From: a virus
Strand: one strand, 5' to 3'
Length of the DNA: 22,737 nt
Virus record (IMG/VR): IMGVR_UViG_3300031999_000207
Coordinates: 1-22,737 of that record
The notes under the pieces were generated by a model. It saw nothing but the letters and a program-made list of their open reading frames with translations, did no database searches and was not told where the DNA came from. The translations under genes were made by a program, and so were the position numbers. Below, in pieces: positions 22,486-22,737 of the stretch; position 1 is the first letter of the stretch; each line of letters opens with the position of its first letter.

Positions 22486-22737
22486 TTACTGAACGGTCAA
22501 GACACTGGGCGGCAACGGAACCGGCGCGGCAATAGTAAAATTTATCGGGTTGGTGAGCGCAGACTCATTCCCCGCCGCGACGGTGTTGTTGTTGACCGCC
22601 GTCAGTGAGCACGACCAGTTGCCCGTCGCGAACGTCCCTGCCGGTGCGTTCCAGTTCTGGATCGGCACGAGCAGCACCTTAGTCGGTGTCGTCGTCTTAC
22701 TCGGCACTGCCGGTGGTTGGGCACAGTAGAACCTGTA
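22486..22737 (-). CDS. C-terminal part of an FN3-like virion or host-binding protein (5' end outside window)
   Basis: The frame is open to the window edge and ends with TAA at 22486-22488, so only the last 83 residues or so are seen. A GTG at 22707 could be read as a start, but the frame continues upstream in a tyrosine/cysteine-containing strand (YRFYC), so I treat this as a truncated gene. The visible part has the pattern of the second half of a fibronectin type III domain: a YRFYC strand, a short insert, a WSCSLTAV strand, then an AGNESALTNP loop and a final FTI strand. A proline-rich tail (APVPLPPSV) closes it. FN3 domains are common add-ons in phage fibres and other surface virion proteins, where they bind carbohydrate or space domains apart. 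The rest of the protein is not available, so the main function is unknown. Confidence 0.6.
   Translation of the reverse strand, partial: YRFYCAQPPAVPSKTTTPTKVLLVPIQNWNAPAGTFATGNWSCSLTAVNNNTVAAGNESALTNPINFTIAAPVPLPPSVLTVQ

Overview
The window is a single-strand block of tailed-phage (or prophage) virion genes. Every gene I can support is on the minus strand, so transcription runs from the high-coordinate end to the low-coordinate end. The order terminase small subunit, terminase large subunit, ~800-residue P22-type portal, scaffold, N4-gp56-family major capsid protein, SU10-type adaptor, nozzle-like tail protein, fibre, then a run of low-complexity, coiled-coil and hydrophobic proteins ending in a ~980-residue protein, is that of a short-tailed (podovirus-like) phage. 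There is no tape-measure gene or tail-sheath gene. The DNA is GC-rich and the style suggests a proteobacterial host, but nothing here fixes the host. No integrase, repressor, replication, lysis or tRNA gene is visible, so lifestyle cannot be decided.

Layout, in transcription order: (1) 22737-21881: C-terminal end of an FN3-like protein cut by the window edge, a micro-ORF, and a 176-residue beta-rich virion protein. (2) 21881-16196: packaging and prohead genes: TerS, TerL, portal, a 78-residue protein and scaffold. (3) 16195-16088: a 108-base leader with three stem-loops, then the major capsid protein and two 162-residue beta-rich virion proteins. (4) 13921-8158: a 205-residue protein, adaptor, nozzle-like protein, tail fibre and two small structural proteins. 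(5) 8117-953: an ejection-protein-like cassette: a 57-residue protein, a 352-residue repeat protein, a GNAT acetyltransferase, an Ala/Gly/Thr-repeat membrane protein, two coiled-coil proteins, a 977-residue protein with an embedded 2H-phosphoesterase domain, and a 94-residue protein. (6) 956-1: a second copy of the micro-ORF, a beta-sandwich protein, a 26-codon ORF, and the first codons of a LamG-like protein cut by the window edge.

The genes are packed very tightly. At least 13 junctions have the stop and start codons overlapping by 1 or 4 bases (TGATG, TAATG, ATGA or GTGA), which points to translational coupling along one or a few long messages. The few real gaps lie before the major capsid protein, between the two 162-residue proteins, and before the 205-residue protein, and each carries inverted repeats.

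The most interesting content is: the 2H-phosphoesterase domain (two HIT motifs 74 residues apart) inside the largest putative ejected protein, a possible virion-delivered counter-defence enzyme of the Acb1 kind; the GNAT enzyme in the same cassette; and the paired micro-ORFs near both ends of the window, which share a conserved MGAGVI-L/F-LQV tail and differ mostly by synonymous changes.
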